Shown here: in pieces, positions 55,215 to 63,237 of the stretch
Layout of the letters: the number at the start of each line of letters is the position of its first letter
Position numbering within the stretch: position 1 is the first letter of the stretch
Origin: Cyanobacteria bacterium REEB67
GTDB lineage: Bacteria; Cyanobacteriota; Vampirovibrionia; Obscuribacterales; Obscuribacteraceae
Length of the DNA: 64,000 nt
Reading direction: 5' to 3'
NCBI GenBank assembly: GCA_018971775.1
Contig: JAGXAB010000009.1
Span: 1-64,000 of the forward strand
Program-made: the position numbers and the translations under genes
The notes under the pieces: generated by a model
The model's input: the letters and a program-made list of their open reading frames with translations, nothing else
What the model was told of the DNA's origin: nothing
The model's database searches: none

Positions 55215-56405
55215 CTAATAGCCCTTTGTAAATCGAATCACCCGGGCCTGCTTGTCGATCGTATAATGCCAGCCCCTGACGAAGTCCTGACCGAGCAATG
55301 ATAGCGGCGCGGCAATCTTGTCGGTTACTGGGACGCGCATCTGCGCTCTTTCGATCGGACCGAGCTTGATACTGCCGGCGATACCAACGCGAGCTGGAGC
55401 CGCGCCACCGACGCCGCCGACCATTACCGGTGCGGCATTCGTCATGGTGATACCCGCAGCCTGAGCCTGGGCCGCCGTAAAAAGACAAATCGAGGCGCCC
55501 GTATCGAAGATCATCGGCAGCTGCTTGCCGTTGACCAGAACACTTACCACGGCGCACTCGCCCTGCACCGTAAAAGGCACCGTATAGACATACTTGCCGC
55601 CGGCATCTACAGTCATACCGGCGGCGGGAGCAGCAGTAGCCAGAGTGATATTAGCGCCGCCGTCCTTTTTTTTGAACGATATGGCATTGCTGGAAGAATC
55701 GATCGAATATTCCATACCGGCCAAAAAGTCCTGACCGAGCAAAGGCGCGGGAAGTGGCATATCACCGGCCATGACGGCGAAATTGTGACGTTCTATATGA
55801 CCAACGGTAAGGTCGATTTTAACCGTCCAGACAGGCACTCCTTCAGCCTTGCCGACACCATTGGCCAGGCCCGAAGGCGGACCACTGGGAAGGGTCACAC
55901 CGAGCTGACGCAGTTGATTGAGCGAGAAGGCGCAACGCTCCGCGCCGGTATCGAATATCATCTTTTGCGATTTGCCGTTGACCTTGCCGTCGACAAACAT
56001 GGCGTTGCCGACCCGCGCGAATGGCACCCAGGTTTCCCTGGGCAAAACAGCAGGACCGGTTGCCAGAGCGGCGTCAATCGAAACGAGGGCGCGTTTGGCA
56101 AGGGTCGCCGCTTCACTGCCGGGAAAGTGCTCAATCACCAAACCATAAGCCTTTTTAGCGGCTGGCAGACGATTGAGTTGTTGATAGATCAGACCGAGAT
56201 AGTAAAAGGCCTCTGGTTTGTCCGTACCGCCCTTTAAATAAGCTTCCAGCTCAACGCGAGCTTTTTCATAATTTTTCGCCGCATAGTCAGTCGTCGCCGC
56301 CTGAAACAAAGCATCATCAGCGGCCAGAGCTGAGCTGGGCCAAACGATCAATGCTGAAGCAGATAACGCCAATAAGGCTTGAGCAAGAGACGTTAATGGC
56401 GGCAT
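55215..56405 (-). CDS. Exported protein with two retropepsin-like aspartic protease domains
   Basis: 396 residues. Signal peptide to about 28 (SSALA-A). A TPR-like helical part (30-110) is followed by two retropepsin folds: Asp152-Thr-Gly-Ala (KMIFDTGAERCAF) with LLGQDFLAG, and Asp301-Thr-Gly-Ala (PMIFDTGASICLF) with LLGQDFVRG. Retropepsins work as dimers with one Asp per subunit; two lobes in one chain could form a complete active site. The upstream small acidic gene ends 11 bases before its ATG, so they are probably in one transcript. Confidence 0.85.
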   Translation of the reverse strand: MPPLTSLAQALLALSASALIVWPSSALAADDALFQAATTDYAAKNYEKARVELEAYLKGGTDKPEAFYYLGLIYQQLNRLPAAKKAYGLVIEHFPGSEAATLAKRALVSIDAALATGPAVLPRETWVPFARVGNAMFVDGKVNGKSQKMIFDTGAERCAFSLNQLRQLGVTLPSGPPSGLANGVGKAEGVPVWTVKIDLTVGHIERHNFAVMAGDMPLPAPLLGQDFLAGMEYSIDSSSNAISFKKKDGGANITLATAAPAAGMTVDAGGKYVYTVPFTVQGECAVVSVLVNGKQLPMIFDTGASICLFTAAQAQAAGITMTNAAPVMVGGVGGAAPARVGIAGSIKLGPIERAQMRVPVTDKIAAPLSLLGQDFVRGWHYTIDKQARVIRFTKGY

Positions 56406-56416
56406 GTTTGGTGCTT

Positions 56417-56659
56417 CTACTGGTCTATCTCAACTAACTGAGCGTTACATTCCGGAGAATCGCACTCTTCCGAATCACAGCAACCTTCCATATCTTCGTC
56501 GGGCAAGCCGGTCAGAACATCGGCCAGAATATGGCCATGAGACTGCACTTCGCAGGTGAGCTCTTCGAGTTTTGCTTCGATGTTAGTTAGTTTCTCGACC
56601 ATTTTTTCGAGGGCCAGGGCTATTCTTTCAGTGACATCGGTTTCGACTTTGGTTTGCAT
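56417..56659 (-). CDS. Small acidic coiled-coil protein with Cys-rich tail
   Basis: 80 residues from the ATG at 56659, which has GGAGG eight bases upstream. A coiled-coil helix (ERIALALEKMVEKLTNIEAKLEEL) is followed by SHGHILADVLTGLPDED and a tail GCCDSEECDSPEC with five Cys in 13 residues, which may bind metal. I do not recognise the family. Its promoter region is the box array at 56867-57209. Confidence 0.65.
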   Translation of the reverse strand: MQTKVETDVTERIALALEKMVEKLTNIEAKLEELTCEVQSHGHILADVLTGLPDEDMEGCCDSEECDSPECNAQLVEIDQ

Positions 56660-56866
56660 AAACATATCCTCCAGTTTGCGCCGCAGCAATAGCAGCAGCT
56701 CGAGCTATCGTGCCACAAGGCGCGCCCTGGCGCCATTGTATTACAAACAGAAGGAGCGGCGATTATCTCTTGATAAGATTAGGAAGTAAGCGACCCGTGC
56801 TGGTTGAAAGGTTGACCAATTTCGCCGGCTTTTGCTATTGCAGAACCGCGCAGGCGTCGCATACAG

Positions 56867-57209
56867 TTCGATATTTTGGGCAAAGCACCACGACTGCCGG
56901 TTTTAGCCTTGCAGAAGTATCGAACCAGGGCAAATTTATCCCTAAAAAATGGGGCTTTTTATCGAACGAGGCAAAAATTCTCCCCCCGCAGAGGTAAAAA
57001 TATCGAACAAGAGAAAAATTATCGAACCAGACCATAAGTCGTCAGCAGCCCGGGCGCTAAATCGTTGTTCGATAATTTGACAGGTTTTCAGGTCCTGTTT
57101 TTGCCTTTGTTCGATAATTTGACCGGTTTTTAAGTCCTGTTTTTGTCCTTGTTCGATAATTTTTCAGAGGAAAACTCTCAGCATTGGCGGCTCTTACAGG
57201 ATTATCGAA
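56867..57209. repeat. Dyad-symmetric array of nine TATCGAA boxes
   Basis: The heptamer TATCGAA or its complement starts at 56867 (complement), 56918, 56960, 57001, 57020, 57068 (c), 57110 (c), 57152 (c) and 57203. Successive gaps are 51, 42, 41, 19, 48, 42, 42 and 51 bases. Apart from the box at 57020, positions mirror about base 57038, with orientation inverted on each side. Most boxes extend to TATCGAAC-nAGG-n-CAAAAA. The 614-base gap between genes at 56660-57273 holds nothing else I recognise. Confidence 0.85.
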
Positions 57210-57273
57210 TAAAATTTCGCCCAGACCAAGCAAGGTTATTTGATCAGTGCCGAGGTCTCTCGGGCTCACAAAC

Positions 57274-57765
57274 TCACAAAAACCGATACATCAAATAAGT
57301 ATCGACAAAGCCCAGCTCAGCATGCTCGAAACCACCCGGCACAGTGCCGATGATCTGGAAACCGATCTTCTGCCACAATTTGACCGCCGCCTTATTAGTG
57401 CTGATCACTAGATTGAATTGCATCGCCCGGTAGCCGCGCCCTCTAGCAGCATCAATAGAGTGCTCCGCAAGCGCCAGACCAATGCCTTTGCCCCGAGCCG
57501 CAGTTCCGACCATATAGGTAGCTGTCGCTACATGGGAGCCGCGCCCGGGCCACTGAGGCTTAACATAATAAGCACCGCATATGACACCATCGAGGAGCCC
57601 CACATAGCTGAAACTTTTCTCGGCCAACCAGATTTCCGAAAATTTGAGGAAGGTCGTATCGAGCGGATAGGGAAAAATGTCCCCGGGCTCGAGGACCTCC
57701 TTGAAAATACCGAAAAGCGCCCTCATATCAGCACCTTGCAATTCACGTATGACAATAGCACTCAT
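57274..57765 (-). CDS. GNAT-family N-acetyltransferase
   Basis: 163 residues from the ATG at 57765; starts farther upstream run into dapB. The acetyl-CoA pyrophosphate loop is RGKGIGLALAEHSIDAAR, preceded by the ATYMVGTAA strand; the C-terminal NKAAVKLWQKIGF fits the GNAT motif B. The substrate cannot be read. It follows dapB by 13 bases and probably shares its transcript. Confidence 0.85.
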   Translation of the reverse strand: MSAIVIRELQGADMRALFGIFKEVLEPGDIFPYPLDTTFLKFSEIWLAEKSFSYVGLLDGVICGAYYVKPQWPGRGSHVATATYMVGTAARGKGIGLALAEHSIDAARGRGYRAMQFNLVISTNKAAVKLWQKIGFQIIGTVPGGFEHAELGFVDTYLMYRFL

Positions 57766-57778
57766 CACAGACTCACTT

Positions 57779-58585
57779 TCAATCGAGAAGCAAACGATCG
57801 AGACCGCGCACCAAACCTTTGACCGCTTGCACTTTACGCACAGCCAGCAAGGTACCATCGACATAAGGGCGCGCGCTCGCACCAGCGTCATGACGGATGG
57901 TCAGGCGCTCATCCGGTAAGCCGAAGATTGTTTCAAAAGCGATTACGTAGCCGGGCAACCGCACCGAATGCACCGGCGTACCACCAATCTGAGCTCCGCG
58001 GGCTTCGAGCGGACCGCTCAGCTCGGCCAACGGCCGACCGAGCTTATTAGCTCGCACGCCAGCCAGTTCTTCGGCCAGTTCGCGCGCCGTACCGCTTGGC
58101 ACATCGGGCTTGGTGGCGTGTGCGTATTCGATTATTTCCCAGTGCGGCAAATGCCGCGCCGCGATCAGCGCGAAATGTTTGGCGAGGGCGGCGGTAATAG
58201 AAAAGTTACCGCAAGCAATCACTCCGACTGATTTTTCCAACGCCAATTTCTCGATCTCGGCGTAATCCTCGGCGCTCAAGCCGGAGCTTCCGACAACGGT
58301 AGCCACGCCGTGCTCGAGGGCTGTGAGAACGTGGCGTTTAACCGACGAGGCGGCCGTGTAATCAATGAAGACATCGACCCTCGCCTCACTCTGCAGCGCT
58401 TCTTCAACAGTGCTCACGACTTTCAATCCGATCGGCGTTTGACCAAGCAGGTTGCCAACATCTCGCCCCGCACCTTTTCTAGAACAGGCTCCGACAAGCT
58501 TCAAGTCCGCACTCTCTGTTATGCCGCGGGCCACTTCGGCCCCGGTCCAGCCCGTCACGCCGGCCAAACAAACATTTATTGACAT
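57779..58585 (-). CDS. dapB: 4-hydroxy-tetrahydrodipicolinate reductase (DapB) with altered catalytic motif
   Basis: 268 residues. DapB reduces HTPA in lysine and diaminopimelate synthesis. N-terminal Rossmann GVTGWTGAEVARG, DVFIDYTAASSV, GSSGLS, GNFSI and the C-terminal VHSVRLPGYVIAFETIFG match the family. The catalytic segment normally reads E-x-H-H-x-x-K-x-D-x-P-S-G-T-A; here it is EYAHATKPDVPSGTA. Lys159 is kept, but Ala155 stands where E. coli has His159. The neighbouring His156 could take over; otherwise activity is doubtful. Confidence 0.85.
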   Translation of the reverse strand: MSINVCLAGVTGWTGAEVARGITESADLKLVGACSRKGAGRDVGNLLGQTPIGLKVVSTVEEALQSEARVDVFIDYTAASSVKRHVLTALEHGVATVVGSSGLSAEDYAEIEKLALEKSVGVIACGNFSITAALAKHFALIAARHLPHWEIIEYAHATKPDVPSGTARELAEELAGVRANKLGRPLAELSGPLEARGAQIGGTPVHSVRLPGYVIAFETIFGLPDERLTIRHDAGASARPYVDGTLLAVRKVQAVKGLVRGLDRLLLD

Positions 58586-58747
58586 CTTCTTTTCCCTGAA
58601 ACGATCACAACTTCATGCCGGTCAATTTCTGAGTAGAATACTCACATAAAACACACATCGCAGGGCTTAAGCTATGCCTATAAACCTTCGATGTTCTGCA
58701 AGTCTACAGAACGTTTCCCCACTAATACTAGATGGAGCGCAATTTAA

Positions 58748-59092
58748 ATGAAAAGCTCGTTGAAAGCAGGAATCTCTCTCGCCCTTGGGTTTGCAACCCT
58801 TCTTGGCACCTTTATTTCGGCAGAGGCGCCGGCTTCCGCGCAAAACTGGGCCGCTCGCCATCCGCGCCGCACTGAAGTGAGACGTCGCGACAACAATATT
58901 AATCGACGCATTAATAACAACCGCGGCAATCTAGACGGACATTATGGACAGTTGAAAGCTGAAGACAGAGGCATTCAAAGACAATCCCGTGCCGAAGCCC
59001 GTGCCAACGGCGGTCACCTGACCAGAGGCGAACAGAGACAGTTAAATCACGAGGAAAATCGTGTCAACAATCAAATTCAGCGCGACCACTAG
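58748..59092 (+). CDS. Small secreted basic protein
   Basis: 114 residues. Signal peptide ends ASAQ; the mature part is rich in Asn, Arg, Gln and His (HPRRTEVRRRDNNINRRINNNRGN, then DGHYGQLKAEDRGIQRQ, LTRGEQRQLNHEENRVNNQIQRDH). Similar short, basic secreted proteins occur in several phyla and have no assigned role. GGAG lies about eleven bases before the ATG. A terminator follows. Confidence 0.75.
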   Translation: MKSSLKAGISLALGFATLLGTFISAEAPASAQNWAARHPRRTEVRRRDNNINRRINNNRGNLDGHYGQLKAEDRGIQRQSRAEARANGGHLTRGEQRQLNHEENRVNNQIQRDH

Positions 59093-59122
59093 CTGAATCA
59101 CAGACAAGACCCTGATTCAACA

Positions 59123-59165
59123 GAAAACCGCCCAGTGAAGCAAGAATGCCTTCCAGGCGGTTTTC
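59123..59165. terminator. Hairpin terminator between convergent genes
   Basis: AAAACCGCC paired with GGCGGTTTT over a long loop. It follows the small secreted gene and abuts the stop of the next gene on the opposite strand. Confidence 0.75.
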
Positions 59166-60814
59166 TATTCACTGACACGAAGTATCGTTTTGGGCCAGCT
59201 CGCATCAAGGCGGCGCCAGGATTTATTCTTGAGCGACCAGGAAATGACTTGCCGGTCCGGTTCTTTCTTTTCAATCGGCAGGTTCTGTTGGTTCGGTCGG
59301 TTCACTGAGTTAGGTGGACTCGGTGGACTCGGTGGACTCGATGGACTCGATGGACTCGATGGACTCGATGGACTCGATGGACTCGATGGACTCGATGGAC
59401 TCGATGGACTCGATGGACTCGATGGACTCGATGGACTCGATGGGTTCGGCGCCTTCTCCACGACTTCAAAGGTCAACTGATCATTGCCGCGCCAGGCCGG
59501 ATAAGTCAGAAGTTTTCTCGAGGGATCAAAATGCTCGTTATCGGCGAGACGTTCGGTTTCATTTGTTTTCAGATTAACAACATCGACTGATCCTTCACTG
59601 CCTTGCACGACTAGTAAATGATTATCCGGACTGGCCGCGAAATAGAGAAAATTCCGGAGCTGCTCACACTCAAGTTGGGTCAAAAGCGGCACGATCGGCC
59701 CGTTCCCCCGCAGAAGGAAAAGACCTTGATGGGCAGGATCTTCGAGCCCCGCAGGCAGAGTCAATTTTCCTCCAGAAAAAACAATACTGCCGTCATTAAG
59801 ACAGAGAATACGCGCCGCAGAATCGAATGTTGAGACAAAGGCAAGAGTCTGGTCAGAGCGCTTTTCCTTTTCAAGGGCAGCTCCCTGCAGGGCTGGAGCG
59901 TTTGCAGGAATGACGGCCCCCGAGGAGTCGCGTACTGTTAAACGGCGCAACTCGCTAAAATCCGCGACCGCTTTATTTACTGATTTTTGCGAGGGGCAGG
60001 GAGAGAAATAAACGACATCGCGGCTATCGGGATACCACTCAGCTGCATTGGCCGGGGTGTCGACGACGGTGATATCAGCGGCACAGGCGGCACTAGCACA
60101 GGCGGCACTAGCACAGGCGGCACTAGCACCGCCGGCAGTGGCAAGCAAATGCAGGCGATGCTTCCAATCCGCGTACATTAGATACTGCCCATCCGGCGAA
60201 AGCCGCATCTCATCGATATTCTCGCAACGGCGCAAAAGAGTATCGGCAACAACCGCTCTTCCGTTGTCAAATTTGAAGCGGCTGATTACGGCCACAGCCG
60301 GTTTGCGGGCCTCGGAAACAAAAAATTTATCGCCGTCTTTATTGCCGAGCGCCTCGGTTAATTTGACGGGATTGGTGAAAGCCAGATAATACGTCAGCCA
60401 CGTAAATGACTCGGGATCAATATTAATCTTACTCATATCGCCCTTGCAATCGGCTAGATCCTTGAGCAGTTTTTGCGAACGCGCCGCAAGGTCAGGACCC
60501 TTTTTGGGGCCGGCCAAATCAATCACATCTTGAGCGGATTTAAATGATTCCTTGCGCAGCACATATGCACTGTCCGGCCCGCTCCAGATAATCTGCTTTA
60601 CGTCTGGAGCAATCAGGCTCGTCGAGAGATTGCCATCCGTGCTGGCCAGATGCAGTCCATCTGCGCCAAGCACCGCCAGCTTAGCTCCGTCGGGGGACCA
60701 GGATAATTTCTCGGAAGTTTCATCGCAGGCAGCGAGAGTGCAAGCGGCCAGAAAGACAAATAGACCCGTAGCAAGCGCTCGAAAGCGGCAAGGAAATTTT
60801 GCAAGGTTGTTCAT
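59165..60814 (-). CDS. Lipoprotein with beta-propeller-like repeats and Ser-Ser-Pro tract
   Basis: 549 residues. The lipobox LAAC at about residue 28 follows a hydrophobic signal. The first half carries WD40/TolB-like blade motifs (LSWSPDGAKLAVLGADGLHL, RLSPDGQYLMYADWK). An ASAACASAACAA repeat and, near the C terminus, about 14 Ser-Ser-Pro triplets form flexible linkers. ATG overlaps the upstream sensor kinase stop by ATGA, so it is the third gene of that operon and may sense or report envelope state. Confidence 0.78.
   Translation of the reverse strand: MNNLAKFPCRFRALATGLFVFLAACTLAACDETSEKLSWSPDGAKLAVLGADGLHLASTDGNLSTSLIAPDVKQIIWSGPDSAYVLRKESFKSAQDVIDLAGPKKGPDLAARSQKLLKDLADCKGDMSKINIDPESFTWLTYYLAFTNPVKLTEALGNKDGDKFFVSEARKPAVAVISRFKFDNGRAVVADTLLRRCENIDEMRLSPDGQYLMYADWKHRLHLLATAGGASAACASAACASAACAADITVVDTPANAAEWYPDSRDVVYFSPCPSQKSVNKAVADFSELRRLTVRDSSGAVIPANAPALQGAALEKEKRSDQTLAFVSTFDSAARILCLNDGSIVFSGGKLTLPAGLEDPAHQGLFLLRGNGPIVPLLTQLECEQLRNFLYFAASPDNHLLVVQGSEGSVDVVNLKTNETERLADNEHFDPSRKLLTYPAWRGNDQLTFEVVEKAPNPSSPSSPSSPSSPSSPSSPSSPSSPSSPSSPSSPSSPPSPPSPPNSVNRPNQQNLPIEKKEPDRQVISWSLKNKSWRRLDASWPKTILRVSE
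59315..59440. repeat. 9-base tandem repeat, 14 units
   Basis: TGGACTCG(G/A), 14 copies without a break: two units end in G and twelve in A. Encodes Ser-Ser-Pro on the minus strand within the lipoprotein. A 15-base repeat (GGCACTAGCACAGGC-like) lies at about 60082-60125 in the same gene. Confidence 0.93.
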
Positions 60815-62055
60815 GGGGCTATTTGCATCACCGTAATAAAGCTCGTGCCGCTGCCGACTTTTGATTCCACACTGATTGTGGCATTGTGCCGCTCGACAAT
60901 CGCTTTAACAATCGACAGACCGAGCCCGTAGCCACCCATCTCACGCGAGCGTGATTTATCAACTCGATAAAATCGCTCGAAGACATGCGCCAGACTTTCT
61001 TTCGGGATTCCGATACCGGTGTCTTCGACGATAATTTTCAATTTTTCCCCTTCTACTTCGAAGCGGAGCCAGACCATGCCACCAGCATCGGTGTAGCGCA
61101 CAGCATTAGCGAGAAGATTGAGCAGCATACGCTCCAGAGATTCGGCATGACCCATAATCGCAACATCGGGAATAGTTTCCACTTCCAGTGTCTGCTGCTT
61201 GCGCCTGGAGATCTGCTCGCACTCCGCCACCACCGGCTCGATTATTTCCCGTAGCCTGAGCCTGGTCACCGAAAATTGATATTCGGGAGATTCCATGCGA
61301 GACAGCACGATCAAACTCTCGCCGAGGGCGCGCATTCGATGGCTGGCCCTGGTGATAATAGGCAAAATCTCATCTGTCAGATTTTGCTCGGCAAATGTTT
61401 CTTCGAGGGTCTGCACGGAAGCATCGATGACTGTAATCGGCGTATTGATTTCGTGGGCAGCGTCGACGACAAATTGTCGCAAAAGATTCATCATCTCTTC
61501 GACGGGACGCGTAGCGTTGCCGGAAAACCACGAACCGCAAAGGGCTACGGCCAGAGCCAGAAATGGACTGAGGGTAACCATGGTTAAAACAATCTGCCGC
61601 AGAGCATCGTCGCGTTGCCTGACCGATACCTGCACTTGCAGATAACCGGTCTTCTCGCCCGCCTCCATTATTTCCAGGAAACGCGAGCGCACATGAACAG
61701 GATTGGCTTCATGAGAGCTCTCCTCGACGATTGCGGTGCCGCGGCGCAAATGGCGATAACCGTCCGGACCAAATTCTTCGAGAATCGTGCCGCTGCGATC
61801 AAAGACTTGCACAGTGGATAATAATTTATCATGACGAGCTTCCGCCCGGCTGGCCCAGCGACGCAGACTGGGTGCACCATTAGGAAAGTCGACGGCGGGC
61901 AATATCTGACAAGCGAGATCTTGTAGTTCGTCGTCCAGAGAAGCGTCGAGCTGGTTGGCAAAGACAAAGATTGCCACGGCCCCGCCGCTGAAATAGAGGA
62001 AAACAAAGAGCAGAACAAACTGAACAGTGAGCCGACTGCGGAGATTATTTTTCAC
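60811..62055 (-). CDS. Membrane sensor histidine kinase
   Basis: About 414 residues from the GTG at 62055; the ATG at 62088 would add 11 and overlap the regulator by 44 bases. Two membrane helices (about residues 14-34 and 165-185) flank an extracytoplasmic sensor. The phospho-His is in VDAAHEINTPITVIDASVQTLEE (AHEINTP, with Ile and Asn where others have LR); N box NLLANAVRYTDAGG, G1 DTGIGIP, G2 GLGLSIVKAI. Partner of the adjacent OmpR-type regulator. Confidence 0.9.
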   Translation of the reverse strand: MKNNLRSRLTVQFVLLFVFLYFSGGAVAIFVFANQLDASLDDELQDLACQILPAVDFPNGAPSLRRWASRAEARHDKLLSTVQVFDRSGTILEEFGPDGYRHLRRGTAIVEESSHEANPVHVRSRFLEIMEAGEKTGYLQVQVSVRQRDDALRQIVLTMVTLSPFLALAVALCGSWFSGNATRPVEEMMNLLRQFVVDAAHEINTPITVIDASVQTLEETFAEQNLTDEILPIITRASHRMRALGESLIVLSRMESPEYQFSVTRLRLREIIEPVVAECEQISRRKQQTLEVETIPDVAIMGHAESLERMLLNLLANAVRYTDAGGMVWLRFEVEGEKLKIIVEDTGIGIPKESLAHVFERFYRVDKSRSREMGGYGLGLSIVKAIVERHNATISVESKVGSGTSFITVMQIAP

Positions 62056-62731
62056 CGCGTTGCTCGCCGAGTTTGTAGCCGACACCATATACGGTGGCTA
62101 TGATTGACATACTGCCCGGCGTATCGAGCTTTTTGCGCAAGCGAGTTATATGACCGCGCACGGTGTCGAGCAGGGCCTCGGTGTCCGATTCCCAGACAGA
62201 GGCTAAAATTTCTTCGGCGGAGAAGACCTGATGGGGATGGCGCACGAAAAATTCGAGCAAGCGGAATTCTTTCGGAAGCAGATGGACTTCGGTCCCGCCT
62301 TTGGTGACCTTAAATTCGTGAATGTCGATTTCCAGATCGCGAAACTTGATGACATCCATGGTCTGACCATGGTTGCGGCGCAGTACGGCACGTACTCTAG
62401 CGGCCAGTTCCTTCAACTGGAAAGGCTTGGTCATGTAATCATCGGCGCCGGCATCGAGACCGGATTCTTTATCATCGACATGCCCTTTAGCGGTCAACAT
62501 AATTATGCCTGCAGCCCCACCACCCTTGCGATAGCGCCGGCAGAGTTCCATCCCATTCAAGGAAGGCAGCATGACATCAAGTATGACGACATCATACTTA
62601 TTGGTTTCCATACGAATCAGCGCTTCGAGACCATCGTCAGATGTTTCGACCAGGTGATGCTCCCGTCCAAGCCAGTTCTTCACAAGCTGGGCCAAGTCGT
62701 TCTCGTCTTCGACAATGAGAATTTTAGCCAT
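62045..62731 (-). CDS. OmpR-family response regulator
   Basis: 228 residues. Receiver with phospho-Asp52 (VVILDVMLPSLNG), acidic pair DEN at 9-11, TAKGH and Lys in TKPF. A C-terminal winged helix (about 130-225) has LLPKEFRLLEFFVRHP and RGHITRLRKKLD. First gene of the regulator / kinase / lipoprotein operon, probably self-regulated. Confidence 0.95.
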   Translation of the reverse strand: MAKILIVEDENDLAQLVKNWLGREHHLVETSDDGLEALIRMETNKYDVVILDVMLPSLNGMELCRRYRKGGGAAGIIMLTAKGHVDDKESGLDAGADDYMTKPFQLKELAARVRAVLRRNHGQTMDVIKFRDLEIDIHEFKVTKGGTEVHLLPKEFRLLEFFVRHPHQVFSAEEILASVWESDTEALLDTVRGHITRLRKKLDTPGSMSIIATVYGVGYKLGEQRGEK

Positions 62732-63237
62732 ACGGTAATTATAAGGCCAAGAACCATGATTCCGCTCTCACCACAGCTATACGTAAGCCTCTGTTCAGCA
62801 GAGCGGGGCGCAGGTGATGAAAATAGGCCGGTAGATTTGGCAACAAATTAAGCGAACGGCCCTCATACTTCTTAACTAATGTGACGAAGCAGGAAAAAAT
62901 AAGTCGGGGAAAGAACTTCGGCCGGGAAAGGATCATAGTTTTTCAATCCGCCACAATCAGATCACCCCTCTCTTTTTCGACAGTAAATCTCGGCAGTCGG
63001 CGCCAAATAAGCGCCGGCAATTAGCCCTCACTCCAATAATAGCGCCCAAGATACGGCCATCCTATAACCTACTTGCGCAATTTAACAAGTACCGCTTAAA
63101 TAGGACAATCCAGCGAATACCAGGAAGTTAATAATCCAAACTTAAAAGCTCGAAATCCAGATGTAGTAGTGTAATCATAACTACTTGCGAAAAAATGATC
63201 ACAACCGGATCACATCCTCTTGTTAGCGTGGAATTAG
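62732..63237. other. Intergenic region upstream of HyfB-like gene
   Basis: About 500 bases, no convincing gene. GGCGC-CAAATAA-GCGCC near 62999-63015 can form a short hairpin. It must hold the promoters of the divergent two-component operon and the HyfB-like gene; I cannot place them with confidence. Confidence 0.5.

Noticed and set aside
56867-57209. CRISPR array or insertion-sequence remnant
   Set aside because: Only 7-16 bases recur, orientation flips at the centre, and there is no transposase or terminal repeat with target duplication.
58748-58929. Antisense small genes over the secreted protein
   Set aside because: They lack binding sites and overlap a gene with a clear signal peptide.
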